Shown here: piece after piece, positions 27,514 through 36,241 of the stretch
Numbering within the stretch: the stretch's first letter is position 1
How the letters are laid out: every line of letters begins with the position of its first letter
Translations under genes and position numbers: made by a program
Notes under the pieces: generated by a model
What the model saw: only the letters and a program-made list of their open reading frames with translations
Told to the model about the DNA's origin: nothing
Databases searched by the model: none
From: Nocardioides sp.
Lineage (GTDB): Bacteria; Actinomycetota; Actinomycetes; Propionibacteriales; Nocardioidaceae
NCBI GenBank assembly: GCA_002729525.1
Contig: PBYI01000008.1
Location: 186,001-250,000 of the forward strand
DNA: 64,000 bases
Direction of reading: 5' to 3'

Positions 27514-28320
27514 GTGCCCGTCCAGCCGCACCAGCCCGACCGTCGTACGACGCTCGCGGCACGCCTGCGCGCGGCCGGCTGCGTGTGGGCGGACGACGAG
27601 GCCGACCTGCTGCTGGCCGAGCTCGCCGACGACCCGGTCGCACTGGAGTCGGCCACCGCCGCGCGGGTCGCAGGGGCGCCGCTGGAGCACCTGCTGGGGT
27701 TCGCGGTGTTCGAGGGAGTCCGGGCGCGCGTGGCGCCCGGGGTGTTCGTGCCGCGCACGCGCAGCGGCCTGCTGGTGGACCTGGCAGTCGACCTCGCCCC
27801 GGCCGGTGCCACGGTGGTCGACCTCTGCTGCGGCAGCGGTGCGCTGCTCGCCGCGAGCCTGCACCGGCGACCGGACCTCGACGGCTGGGCGTCCGACGTC
27901 GACCCGGTCGCCGTCGACTGCGCGCGACGGACGCTGGCCGAGGTCGCGGGGCTCGGCGCCGATCGGGTGGTCGCGGGCGACCTCGACACCGGCCTGCCGG
28001 ACCACCTGCGCGGCGGTGTCGACGTGCTGCTCGTCAACGCGCCGTACGTGCCGACCGGCGCCGTCGGCGCGATGCCCCCCGAGGCCCGCGACCACGAGCC
28101 TCGGGCGGCGCTGGACGGAGGGACGGACGGGCTGGACGTGCACCGCCGGGTGGCCGCGGTCGCGCCGACGTGGCTGCGCCCCGGCGGGGTGCTGCTCGTC
28201 GAGGTCGCCCCGGTCCAGGTGGCCACGCTGCTCGGTGTGCTCGCCGCCCACGGGATCCGCGGGCGCGTCGAGGAGGACGAGGAGCGCGGCGCGACCGCCG
28301 TCGTCGGGCTCCGGGACTAG
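27514..28320 (+). CDS. PrmC-related protein N5-glutamine methyltransferase-like protein
   Basis: The 268-residue protein has the layout of release-factor methyltransferase PrmC: an N-terminal helical domain (1-75, with GAPLEHLLGFAVFEG), motif I VVDLCCGSGALLAA near 101, and the catalytic N-x-P-Y motif as NAPYVP near 178. It belongs to the side branch of putative N5-glutamine methyltransferases, since true PrmC usually has NPPY and lies next to prfA. The target protein is unknown. The GTG is 6 nt after CAGGAT (leaderless pattern). It is convergent with the stress-protein gene, and the two TAG stops share the tetranucleotide CTAG. Confidence 0.85.
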   Translation: MPVQPHQPDRRTTLAARLRAAGCVWADDEADLLLAELADDPVALESATAARVAGAPLEHLLGFAVFEGVRARVAPGVFVPRTRSGLLVDLAVDLAPAGATVVDLCCGSGALLAASLHRRPDLDGWASDVDPVAVDCARRTLAEVAGLGADRVVAGDLDTGLPDHLRGGVDVLLVNAPYVPTGAVGAMPPEARDHEPRAALDGGTDGLDVHRRVAAVAPTWLRPGGVLLVEVAPVQVATLLGVLAAHGIRGRVEEDEERGATAVVGLRD

Positions 28321-29258
28321 CGCACGACCGACAGCGAGCGCCGCGGCCGCAGCAGCCCGCTGGACTGACCCGGCGCCACGACCAGCACGGGGCACACGGC
28401 CTCGTAGAGCGCGGTCTCCACCGCCGCCGGGACGGCACCGTGCGTGATGCGCTCCGCCGGTCGGGCCACGACGAGCAGGTCGGCGGCGAAGGAGCGCGCC
28501 ACCAGGGCGTCACCGCCCCGGCCCTCGACCAGGCGGACGGCGCCACCGGACGAGCCGGACACGGCTTCCCGGACGCCGGGCTCGGCGTCGGCGTGCCACC
28601 AGGTGTGCACGACCTCGACCCGCGCGCCGAAGGCATCCGACGCGCGGTACGCCGCCGACAGCACCGGCCCGGCGTGGGTCGGGTCCCCGACCGCGGCGAC
28701 CACGAGCCCGTCGCCCTCGGAGGCCGTCCATCCGGCGGGCACCATGACGACCGGGGCGGCCGACTCCGCCGCCAGGCCGCGGGTCACCGACGGCGCCGGC
28801 GCCTGGTCGAGGACGACCAGGCGGGGCCGCTCGACGACGACCGTGCTGGCCTGCTCGCTGTGGTCGAGCAGCACGCACGCGGCCGATCCCTCGGCGATCT
28901 CGACGGTGACCGGGAGCGCGCCCTGGCAGAGCTCGTCGGCGAGTCCGGCGGCGACGCTGAGGCGGTAGGCCGCGACGGACTCCAGGCGCAGCCGCTCGGC
29001 CCGGCTGACGTCGTCGGCGTGCGGGACCGCGTGCACCAGGTGGACGGGGCGCCGGTGGCGCTGGGCCTGGAACACCGCCCAGGCGAGCGCCGACTCGGCG
29101 ACGCCGCGGTCTCCGACGCCGACGACGACGGGCCCGTCCGGGTCGCCACCCTCGCCCCCGGCGCTACGCGCGTCTCGTGAGGGGCGGGTGGCGCACTCCT
29201 GCACCGTCCGCGGCACTCCGCGGCTCCCCGCCCGGTCCGCCTGGCCGGCGTGGCCCAC
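28317..29258 (-). CDS. Tandem universal-stress-protein-like protein with degenerate nucleotide sites
   Basis: The protein (313 residues from the GTG at 29258) has two Usp-like domains, about 43-180 (VVVGVGDRGVAESALAWAV...) and 185-300 (LVVAAVGDPTHAGPVLSAAYRASDAFG...). The ATP-binding pattern G-x2-G-x9-G-S/T near the end of each domain is missing (PAERITHGAVPAAVETALYE in domain 2), so it may not bind ATP. The start is uncertain: a GGGAGG Shine-Dalgarno is 5 nt before the GTG at 29258, but the first 40 residues are not typical Usp sequence, and a GTG at 29204 is possible. It may be a stress-response partner protein (inference). Confidence 0.8.
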   Translation of the reverse strand: MGHAGQADRAGSRGVPRTVQECATRPSRDARSAGGEGGDPDGPVVVGVGDRGVAESALAWAVFQAQRHRRPVHLVHAVPHADDVSRAERLRLESVAAYRLSVAAGLADELCQGALPVTVEIAEGSAACVLLDHSEQASTVVVERPRLVVLDQAPAPSVTRGLAAESAAPVVMVPAGWTASEGDGLVVAAVGDPTHAGPVLSAAYRASDAFGARVEVVHTWWHADAEPGVREAVSGSSGGAVRLVEGRGGDALVARSFAADLLVVARPAERITHGAVPAAVETALYEAVCPVLVVAPGQSSGLLRPRRSLSVVR

Positions 29259-29456
29259 GGCACCCTCCCCCCATGGTCTGCTCGGTATGGCACCGCGCGA
29301 GCGTGCTCACGCGGGCTCGGCCCGAGCACCTGTCGCCCGACGCCCCCCGCGTCGTCCGTCCAGGTCCGGGGACATTCTGGCGGCAGTACCCTGATCCCGG
29401 CAGCAGGACCCGCCAAGTGGTCGGTCCGGACACGACGACTCGACGACGGGACCGGC

Positions 29457-31112
29457 ATGGGGACCACGCGGGCAGGCGCCGTGCGCGCGCGCCGTCGGCG
29501 ACGCGCCGTCGCCGCCGCCGGCACCGCGCTGGCCCTCGTCACGCCTCTGGCCTGCGGTTTCTCGGCTACGCCGATCGGCGCCGACGTCGCCGGGGCGGTC
29601 CAGCCGGCCGAGGCGGCACCCGCCGAGACGCTGCTGACGTGGCTCGACGGCGGTGCGACGACTGCGTCACAGCAGCTCGTGGAGGGCCGCATCGGTCTGG
29701 ACCGCGACCGCACCGCGCCGGTCTCCCGGGTGCGTCTGCTGCTCGACGGGGCCCGCCTGGTGGCGCTCCCGGCTGCCTGCCGACCGAGCACCGTGACGCG
29801 GCTGCGCTCGTGGTTCGACGACGACGAGCTGGTCTGCGACCTCAAGGGCGCGCGCGACCACCTCGACGTCACCGTCATCACCGTCGCGGCCGACGCCTCG
29901 GCCGCTGACGCACCACGCGTCACCGGCCGGGTCGTGCTCAGCGGCGGCGGCGAGCGCACCACCGGCCTGGTCACCCCGCGCGAGATCGAGGGCGGCGAGC
30001 CCGACCTCGTCCCCGACCTGCGCCTGCTGTCCAGCCCCGACTTCCTCAACGGCGACGTCGGCGACCTCCGCCAGGGCCCCAACAGCTGGACGCCCGCCCG
30101 CTCGGAGAACTCCACCAACCCCGCCTACGAGCGCGCACTCGACACGATCCTCGACGACTGGGCCGACCTCGACCCGGCCGGCGTGCTGGTCGCCGGCGAC
30201 CTCGTCGACGGCCGCTGGGGCTACGACGACCAGGACACCGGCACGTTCGGCCCGGTCGACACCCCTGCCCAGCGCAAGGCCGCGGTGCGTCGTGCCGCAC
30301 GCACCTACTACCCGCAGTGGCAGCAGCGGTTCGACGAGCACGGGCTCGCGGTCTTCCCCGCGATCGGCGACCACGAGATGGGCGACAACCCCTGGCCGCA
30401 GGGCAAGCGCGACCTCGCCCCGACGTTCAAGTCCGAGTGGTCGCGGGCGTTCACGCAGACCGCCTCCGGCGACCCCCTGTACGCCGACCACCCCGACGGC
30501 CCCGCGCGGCTCACGGCGTACGCCGGACGCCCGACGCCGGACGTCCAGGTCGTCACCCTCGACCTCTTCGACATCACCCCGCAGCGCAGCCGGATCGGCC
30601 TCGACCCGCAGCAGCGGCGCTGGTTCGCGCAGGTGCTGCGCCGGGCGGACCGCGACGGCGTCCGCTGGATCGTCGTGCAGGGCCACGTGCCCGTCGTGTG
30701 GCCGGTGCCGTCGCGCGGCTCCAGCGACCTGCACGTGCCCGGCGGCACCCGCTCGAAGATGTGGCGGCTGATGAAGAAGTACGGCGTCGACCTCTACCTC
30801 GCCGGCGAGGTGCACGACGCCTCCACCGCCGTGCGCGACGGCATCGTGCAGGTGGCGCACGGCGGCATCTTCCAGTTCGGGCTGACCACCGCGCTGACCA
30901 TGGACTTCTACGGCGACGGGCTCTACCTCACGCTGCGCGACTACGACGTGCGCACCGCGGAGGCCGCCGACGGCAGCCGCCTGTGGGAGACCCGGCGCAA
31001 GGGCATGCCGAAGCGCCTCAGCGTGCAGGGCGGCGCCCGGGTGATCGGCACGGCGAGCGTGCGCGACGGTCGGCTCGTCGGGCCGTCCGGGGTGCTCAGG
31101 CCGATCGACTGA
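29457..31112 (+). CDS. Secreted metallophosphoesterase (calcineurin-like)
   Basis: The 551-residue protein has an Arg-rich start and a hydrophobic core (about 17-32) consistent with export, possibly as a lipoprotein or by the Tat route (RRRRR, no clear twin-Arg consensus). The phosphoesterase motifs are VLVAGDLVDGRWGYDD near 243 (GD-x-V/G-D), GDHEMGDN near 303 in place of GNHE, VVQGHVPVVWP near 405 and AGEVHDAS near 448. The N-terminal domain before residue 180 is unassigned. The ATG has no strong Shine-Dalgarno. The substrate is unknown. Its last 17 bases overlap the converging acyltransferase gene. Confidence 0.85.
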   Translation: MGTTRAGAVRARRRRRAVAAAGTALALVTPLACGFSATPIGADVAGAVQPAEAAPAETLLTWLDGGATTASQQLVEGRIGLDRDRTAPVSRVRLLLDGARLVALPAACRPSTVTRLRSWFDDDELVCDLKGARDHLDVTVITVAADASAADAPRVTGRVVLSGGGERTTGLVTPREIEGGEPDLVPDLRLLSSPDFLNGDVGDLRQGPNSWTPARSENSTNPAYERALDTILDDWADLDPAGVLVAGDLVDGRWGYDDQDTGTFGPVDTPAQRKAAVRRAARTYYPQWQQRFDEHGLAVFPAIGDHEMGDNPWPQGKRDLAPTFKSEWSRAFTQTASGDPLYADHPDGPARLTAYAGRPTPDVQVVTLDLFDITPQRSRIGLDPQQRRWFAQVLRRADRDGVRWIVVQGHVPVVWPVPSRGSSDLHVPGGTRSKMWRLMKKYGVDLYLAGEVHDASTAVRDGIVQVAHGGIFQFGLTTALTMDFYGDGLYLTLRDYDVRTAEAADGSRLWETRRKGMPKRLSVQGGARVIGTASVRDGRLVGPSGVLRPID

Positions 31113-32154
31113 CGCGCTCGCGCGCCGGCGTCGTACGCCGCCCGGTGACGACCGCGGGCGGCACCAGCAGTGAGCGCAGCGGGCTGCGCTCGAGCAGCGC
31201 GCCGAGGGCGAGCGAACCGGCGGCGACGAGTGCGGTGAGCCAGACCGGCGCGAGCACGAGCACGGCCGTCGGGGCGCCCGTCGCGAGCAGCGGGCCGAGG
31301 AGCGGGACGAGCGACAGCAGCACCACCAGGTGCAGCACGTAGACGTGCAGCGTGCGGCGGCCGAGCCAGGCGAGCGGGTCGGCCAGGCCGGTGCGAGCGA
31401 GGCGCACCGCCAGCGCCACGCCGAGCGGCAGCCCGGCGGCGCTGGCCAGGAGCGACCCGACGGTCCACGGCAGCGGGAGGTGGACCGCGGCCAGGCCGAG
31501 CACGACGTACGCCGCGGCGAGGCGCCAGGAGGGGCGGCTGGTCGCGGCAGCGCGGCGTACGACCTCGGGCAGCAGGGCGCCGACGAGGAAGTAGACGAGG
31601 TGCGCCAGGACGGCGACCTTGTTGTTCTCCTCGATGCCGACGGCACCCGACGCGGCGGAGAGCGCGGCCGCGACTGCGAGGACCGGGAGGACGGGCAGGC
31701 GGCGGACCAGGCGGGCGACCACGAAGTAGAGCACCAGCGCCTGGAGGAACCACATGCTCGTCTCGGCCCACACCAGGTCGCCGAGCAGCTCGCGCACCGA
31801 GGTGGTGCGGTTGGCGGGCGAGGCGGTCTCGACGGCGTAGAACGCGACGTAGACCAGCAGCCACACGACGTACAGGTAGTAGCCGCCGGCGAGCCGGGCC
31901 CGCGACGCGCGCCACGGGCGGCGTACGGCACCGGCGGCGAAGACCCCGCTGACCAGGAAGAACAGCGGCATCCGCAGCGGCTTGAGCAGCAGCGTCAGCT
32001 GCTCCCAGGCGTCGGCGGCGACGGAGAGACCGGCGGCGTCGAGCGCCTGCACGGCGACCTTGCCGACCACATGGTGGAGCACCACGAGCACGATGCAGGC
32101 GCCCTTGGCGACGTCGGCCCAGAGCAGGCGGCGGGCGTCGGCGGTCTCGGTCAT
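31096..32154 (-). CDS. Acyltransferase 3 family integral membrane protein
   Basis: The 352-residue protein has about ten hydrophobic helices and the family start LLWADVAKGACIVLVVLHHVVG, where the His in the first helix is the conserved catalytic candidate. A second conserved segment is LRMPLFFLVSGVFAAG near 60. Members such as OafA or WecH acylate sugars or other envelope molecules. The target is unknown. The gene overlaps the 3' end of the metallophosphoesterase gene by 17 bases, tail to tail. A dyad (GGTTAC/GTAACC, 32155-32172) lies immediately before its ATG and could be an operator. Confidence 0.82.
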   Translation of the reverse strand: MTETADARRLLWADVAKGACIVLVVLHHVVGKVAVQALDAAGLSVAADAWEQLTLLLKPLRMPLFFLVSGVFAAGAVRRPWRASRARLAGGYYLYVVWLLVYVAFYAVETASPANRTTSVRELLGDLVWAETSMWFLQALVLYFVVARLVRRLPVLPVLAVAAALSAASGAVGIEENNKVAVLAHLVYFLVGALLPEVVRRAAATSRPSWRLAAAYVVLGLAAVHLPLPWTVGSLLASAAGLPLGVALAVRLARTGLADPLAWLGRRTLHVYVLHLVVLLSLVPLLGPLLATGAPTAVLVLAPVWLTALVAAGSLALGALLERSPLRSLLVPPAVVTGRRTTPARERVSRSA

Positions 32155-32249
32155 GGTTACCCGACGGTAACCGTGGGGGCGGGTCCCGATCGAATCACCG
32201 AGCGAGCGCTCGTTGGCCCCTGGCCAACAACGCGGACAGCCTCTAGGTT
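32155..32249. promoter_or_regulatory. Divergent control region with two dyads (acyltransferase / MpaB-like gene)
   Basis: GGTTAC-N6-GTAACC spans 32155-32172 and abuts the acyltransferase ATG on the minus strand. A 10-bp palindrome CGAGCGCTCG is at 32203-32212, flanked by partly symmetric bases, the style of a TetR-family operator. A TAGGTT hexamer at 32244-32249 with TGGCCA 17 nt upstream is a possible plus-strand promoter for the MpaB-like gene. No regulator gene is adjacent. Confidence 0.4.
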
Positions 32250-32279
32250 GGGCGACACGTCCCGCCCCCAGGAGGCACC

Positions 32280-33218
32280 GTGGCCCGCACCGCCCCCCTG
32301 CCGTCGTACCGCCGTCACTGGCAGCGCCGCATCGAGTCGCTGCACCCCGAGCGCGACCACCGCGAGATCTACCGGATCCTCACGCTGCACGAGTTCCCGT
32401 GGGACATGAACCAGTCGCTGTCGTTCGCGCTGTTCCGCACCTACGCCGTGCCGAGCATCGGGCGGCTGCTCGACGAGACCGGCCAGTTCACCGGCGCCTG
32501 CCAGAAGCGGTACGACGACACCGGGCTGCTGCTCGAGGCGCCGCTGGCGCACGGCTTCGACGACGAGCACGGGCGCACCGCGGTGCGGCGCATCAACCAG
32601 ATGCACAAGATGTACGACATCAGCAACGACGACTTCCGCTACGTGCTGGCGACCTTCGTCGTCGTGCCGACCCGCTGGATCGCGAGGTTCGGATACCGCC
32701 CCCTCACCGACACCGAGGTGCGCGCGTCCGTCGCCTACTACCGCGACCTCGGCAAGCACATGGCGATCCGCGACGTGCCGGAGACCTACGAGGGCTTCTG
32801 CGAGCTCATGGACTCCTACGAGCGCGAGCACTTCGCCTACGACGACGGTGCGCGCCGGGTCGCCGACTCCACCCTCGACCTGCTCGCGTCGTTCTACCCG
32901 GGCGCGCTCGACGGGCCGGTGCGACTGTTCTCGTACGCGCTGATGGACCCGCCCCTGCTCGCGGCGTTCGCCTACGACGAGCCGGGCCGCCTCGCGCGCC
33001 GGGTCTCCGAGGCCGGGCTGCGCCTGCGCGCGAAGGCCCTGCGCCTCGCGCCCCCGCGCCGCACGCCCTCCACCGTGGCCGACTCCCCCCGCATCTCCTC
33101 GCTCGCCGGCGGGCTCCCGAGCGTCGCGCAGCTCGCGGCGATGGGGACGTTCCCGGAGGAGCACGGGACGCCAGCGGGCGAGGCGGCGCGGTGCCCGGTG
33201 GAGCACGCCACCGCGTAG
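32280..33218 (+). CDS. MpaB-like oxygenase (DUF2236 family)
   Basis: The 312-residue protein fits the DUF2236 / latex-clearing and mycophenolic-acid MpaB-like family of predicted haem oxygenases: the N-terminal region with ALFRTYAVPSIGRLLDETGQF, AVRRINQMHKMYDISNDDFRYVLATFVVVPTRWI near 100-135, and FGYRPLTDTEVRASVAYYRDLGKHMAI near 137. His and Arg residues in these segments are the likely haem or active-site residues. No signal peptide is seen. The GTG at 32280 follows GGAGG at 4 nt. The substrate is unknown; relatives act on lipids, rubber or terpenoid side chains. Confidence 0.8.
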   Translation: MARTAPLPSYRRHWQRRIESLHPERDHREIYRILTLHEFPWDMNQSLSFALFRTYAVPSIGRLLDETGQFTGACQKRYDDTGLLLEAPLAHGFDDEHGRTAVRRINQMHKMYDISNDDFRYVLATFVVVPTRWIARFGYRPLTDTEVRASVAYYRDLGKHMAIRDVPETYEGFCELMDSYEREHFAYDDGARRVADSTLDLLASFYPGALDGPVRLFSYALMDPPLLAAFAYDEPGRLARRVSEAGLRLRAKALRLAPPRRTPSTVADSPRISSLAGGLPSVAQLAAMGTFPEEHGTPAGEAARCPVEHATA

Positions 33219-33295
33219 CCGCACCCGGACCGGCGTACGCCGGACAGTGCCGACGTCTGCAGTCACCGGGTGACCGCAATCGTCGGCACAGACCA

Positions 33296-33323
33296 CGGAG
33301 TCCCCGCTGGAGCGGGGATTCCG
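33296..33323. terminator. Hairpin between convergent MpaB-like and FAD/Fe-S genes
   Basis: A 12-bp stem CGGAGTCCCCGC / GCGGGGATTCCG with one G-T pair has a TGGA loop and lies 10 bases beyond the stop of the FAD/Fe-S gene (minus strand). It probably serves both transcripts. A 14-bp palindrome at 33230-33243 lies closer to the MpaB-like stop. The stem shares the GTCCCCGC core with the hairpin at 15514-15539. Confidence 0.65.
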
Positions 33324-33333
33324 CGGCTCAGGA

Positions 33334-36222
33334 TCACCCCAGGAGCAGCTGCGCCAGGTGCACGCTCCCCCGCCCGCGCAGGTCGGCGACCTGGGTCCGG
33401 CAAGAGAACCCGTCGGCCAGCACGACCGCGTCGGGCGCGGCGTCGAGAGCGGGCAGGAGCTGCTGCTCGGCGACGGCGACGGACACCTCGTAGTGCCCCT
33501 GCTCGACGCCGAAGTTGCCGGCGAGGCCGCAGCAGCCCGACAGCCGGGTGAGCGTGACGCCGGTGCGCCGCAGCAGCGCCTCGTCGGGCGCGAAGCCGAG
33601 CACCGCGTGCTGGTGGCAGTGCGGCTGCACCACGACCTCGGTGCCCGACAGGTCCGGCACCGTCCACGAGCCGGCGTCGGCGGCGTCGGTGAGCGCCTCG
33701 GCGAGGGTCCGCACGGCGCCCGCGACGAGGCGCGCGTCGGCCTCCAGGTCGGACCCGGTGAACATCTCGACCGCGTCATGGCGCAGCACGGCGGTGCACG
33801 AGGGCTCGACGCCGACGACGACCGCGCCGGAGCGCACCTGCTCGGCGAGGTCGCGCACGGTGGCGCCCAGGATCCGCCGGGCGGCGTCCATCTGCCCGGT
33901 GGTGATCCAGGTCAGCCCGCAGCAGCGGTCGGGCGCGGACGGGGTGACCCGGTAGCCGGCCGAGGCGAGCACCCGCACGGTCGCGGCGTCGACCTCGGGA
34001 TCGAAGGAGCGACTGAAGGAGTCGACGAACAGCACCGCCGGGCGCCCGTCGCCCGGACCGGCGACCCCGGTGGCGGCGTACGGCTCGGAGGCGAAGGCCG
34101 GCACCGACCGCCGGTGGTCGACGCCCGCGACCGCCTTGCCGATCCGCCCCAGGACGGGCAGCCGCAGCAGCAGGTTGAGCAGCGCCGCCAGCCCGGGCAC
34201 CCGGGCCACCAGCCGCGCCACCTGCGGCAGCCGGCCGAGCGAGTAGTGCGAGCGGGGACGGAGCCGGCCGCGGTAGGTCTGGTGCAGCACCTCCGACTTG
34301 TACGTCGCCATGTCGATGCCGGTGGGGCAGTCGGAGGCGCAGCCCTTGCACGACAGGCACAGGTCGAGCGCGTCGTGCACCTCGGGCGCGTTCCACGCCA
34401 GCTCGCCGCGCACCACGTCCTGGAGCACCCGGGCGCGCCCGCGGGTGGAGTCCTTCTCCTCCTTGGTCGCCAGGTACGACGGGCACATCACGCCGCCGGC
34501 CGCGGTGTTGTCGGCGCGGCACTTCCCGACGCCGGTGCAGCGGTGGACGGCCTGCGCCAGGTCGCCGTCGTCGTGCGGGTAGGCGAAGGCGAGCCGCTTG
34601 GCGGGCATCCCGAGCGGGAAGGTGCCGGCGAACCGCACGTCGGCGTCGACCGGGTCGGGCGACACGAGCACGCCGGGGTTGAGCAGGTCCCCGGGGTCGA
34701 AGGAGCGCTTGATGCCGGCGAACATCGCCATCGCGTCGGGCGAGTACATCAGCGGCAGCAGCTCGCTGCGGGCCCGGCCGTCGCCGTGCTCGCCGGACAG
34801 CGAGCCGCCGTACTCGGCGACCAGGCGGGCGGCGTCGGTGAGGAAGGATCGCAGCACGTCGGTGCCGTCGGGCCGGTCGAGCGGGTAGTCGAGGCGCACG
34901 TGCATGCAGCCGTCGCCGAAGTGACCGAACGGCGCCGAGGTCATGCCGTACGACGTCACGAGCTCGTCGAAGCGCGCCAGGTAGGAACCGAGCCGCTCGG
35001 GCGGGACGGCGGCGTCCTCCCAGCCCGGCCAGGCCGGCTTGCCCGACGGCGCCCGGCCGGCGAGCCCGGCGCCGTCCTCGCGGATGCGCCACAGCCGAGC
35101 CTGCTGCGCGGGGTCCTCGACCACGACCGAGTCGACGCCGATGCCGGCCGAGGCCAGCACCCGAGCCCGGTCGAGCACCTCGGCCCGGTCGTCGCCGGCG
35201 AGCTCGACGAACAGCCACGCCCGCCCGCGCGGGAGCTCCGGGATCGCCCCGTCGCCGCGACGCGACCGGAGCACGTCGACGAGCCGGGAGTCGAGGCCCT
35301 CGCAGGAGGTCGGCCCGTGCGCGACGACGGCCGGTGCGGCCTCGCCCGCGGCGACGATGTCGTCGAAGCCGAGCGCCACCACGACCCGCACCGGGGCGTC
35401 GACGACGAGCCGCACGGTCGCCTCGGTGAGCACGCCGAGGGTGCCCTCGGAGCCGACCATCGCCTGGGTGAGGTCGAACCGCTCGGGCAGCAGGTGGTGG
35501 GCGGCGTACCCGGACACCTGACGGCCGAACCGGTCGAGCTCGGTGCGCGCGGTCGCGAGGTGGTGCGACATCACGTCGCGTACGCCGGCGAGCACCGCGT
35601 CACCGCCGCGCACCCACGGCGCGCCCCGATGGTCGGCGCCGTCGTACCCGGTCTCGACGGTCTCGCCGGCGGCGGTGAGGAACCGCAGCCCGGCGACGTT
35701 GTCGCTGGTGCGGCCGTAGGCGAGGCTGCGCGAGCCGCAGGCGTTGTTGCCGATCATCCCGCCGACCGTGCAGCGCGGGTGGGTCGACGGGTCGGGCCCG
35801 AACCGCACGCCGTATGGCGCCGCGGCCTTCTGGAGCACCGCGTGCACGACGCCGGGCTCGACCCGGGCGGTGCGGGCCTCCGGGTCGATCTCGAGCACCC
35901 GACCGAGGTGGCGGGAGAAGTCGAGGACGACGCCGCGGCCGACGGCGTTGCCGGCGACCGAGGTGCCCGCGCCCCGCGAGGTGAGCGGTACGCCGGCCTC
36001 CCGAGCCACCGCGAGCGCGGCGGCGACCTCGTCGACGTCGCGCGGTCGTACGACGGCCAGCGGCGGCACCCGGTAGAGCGAGGCGTCGGTGGAGTACATG
36101 GCGCGGGTCGCTGCGTCCGCGCGCACCTCGAGCCCCTCGCGCTGGAGCAGCGACACCAGCACGTCGGCGTCGGGGCTGCCGGGGTCGGACTGCTGTGGGG
36201 CCGGGTCGGCGAGGCTCGTCAC
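33334..36222 (-). CDS. FAD-linked oxidase fused to an iron-sulfur/CCG reductase domain
   Basis: The 962-residue protein fuses a GlcD-type FAD domain to a C-terminal Fe-S half, like the YdiJ/D-2-hydroxyacid dehydrogenase family. The FAD-binding region includes LTSRGAGTSVAGNAVG near 80 and GGMIGNNACGSRS near 145; the oxidase C-domain includes HFGDGCMHVRLDYP and GEHGDGRARSELL. The Fe-S part has C-x5-C...CPSY and the full CLSCKGCASDCP ferredoxin motif near 660. Two CCG repeats (DRCCGLTW and LSGCCGLAGNFG) follow. It probably oxidises a D-2-hydroxyacid and feeds the respiratory chain. The GTG at 36222 is 7 nt after TAACAT, so it is likely leaderless. It shares a 22-bp dyad with the divergent GntR gene. 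Confidence 0.92.
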   Translation of the reverse strand: MTSLADPAPQQSDPGSPDADVLVSLLQREGLEVRADAATRAMYSTDASLYRVPPLAVVRPRDVDEVAAALAVAREAGVPLTSRGAGTSVAGNAVGRGVVLDFSRHLGRVLEIDPEARTARVEPGVVHAVLQKAAAPYGVRFGPDPSTHPRCTVGGMIGNNACGSRSLAYGRTSDNVAGLRFLTAAGETVETGYDGADHRGAPWVRGGDAVLAGVRDVMSHHLATARTELDRFGRQVSGYAAHHLLPERFDLTQAMVGSEGTLGVLTEATVRLVVDAPVRVVVALGFDDIVAAGEAAPAVVAHGPTSCEGLDSRLVDVLRSRRGDGAIPELPRGRAWLFVELAGDDRAEVLDRARVLASAGIGVDSVVVEDPAQQARLWRIREDGAGLAGRAPSGKPAWPGWEDAAVPPERLGSYLARFDELVTSYGMTSAPFGHFGDGCMHVRLDYPLDRPDGTDVLRSFLTDAARLVAEYGGSLSGEHGDGRARSELLPLMYSPDAMAMFAGIKRSFDPGDLLNPGVLVSPDPVDADVRFAGTFPLGMPAKRLAFAYPHDDGDLAQAVHRCTGVGKCRADNTAAGGVMCPSYLATKEEKDSTRGRARVLQDVVRGELAWNAPEVHDALDLCLSCKGCASDCPTGIDMATYKSEVLHQTYRGRLRPRSHYSLGRLPQVARLVARVPGLAALLNLLLRLPVLGRIGKAVAGVDHRRSVPAFASEPYAATGVAGPGDGRPAVLFVDSFSRSFDPEVDAATVRVLASAGYRVTPSAPDRCCGLTWITTGQMDAARRILGATVRDLAEQVRSGAVVVGVEPSCTAVLRHDAVEMFTGSDLEADARLVAGAVRTLAEALTDAADAGSWTVPDLSGTEVVVQPHCHQHAVLGFAPDEALLRRTGVTLTRLSGCCGLAGNFGVEQGHYEVSVAVAEQQLLPALDAAPDAVVLADGFSCRTQVADLRGRGSVHLAQLLLG

Positions 36223-36241
36223 GGGTAGCATGTTACTCGTG
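36220..36241. promoter_or_regulatory. 22-bp dyad containing both start codons and both -10 boxes of a divergent pair
   Basis: The 22 bases match their own reverse complement at 18 positions (pattern CACG-GTA-CATG-TAC-CGTG, dashes marking unpaired bases). CAC at the left end is the GTG start of the FAD/Fe-S gene on the minus strand, and the right-end GTG starts gntR. Inside are TAGCAT (36226-36231, plus, 7 nt before its GTG) and TAACAT (36230-36235, minus, 7 nt before its GTG). A bound GntR dimer would cover both promoters at once. Confidence 0.65.

Noticed and set aside
33230..33243. Regulatory site from the 14-bp palindrome CCGGCGTACGCCGG
   Set aside because: It is made of very common oligomers of this genome and lies after a stop codon between convergent genes, so a chance or terminator-like origin is more likely.
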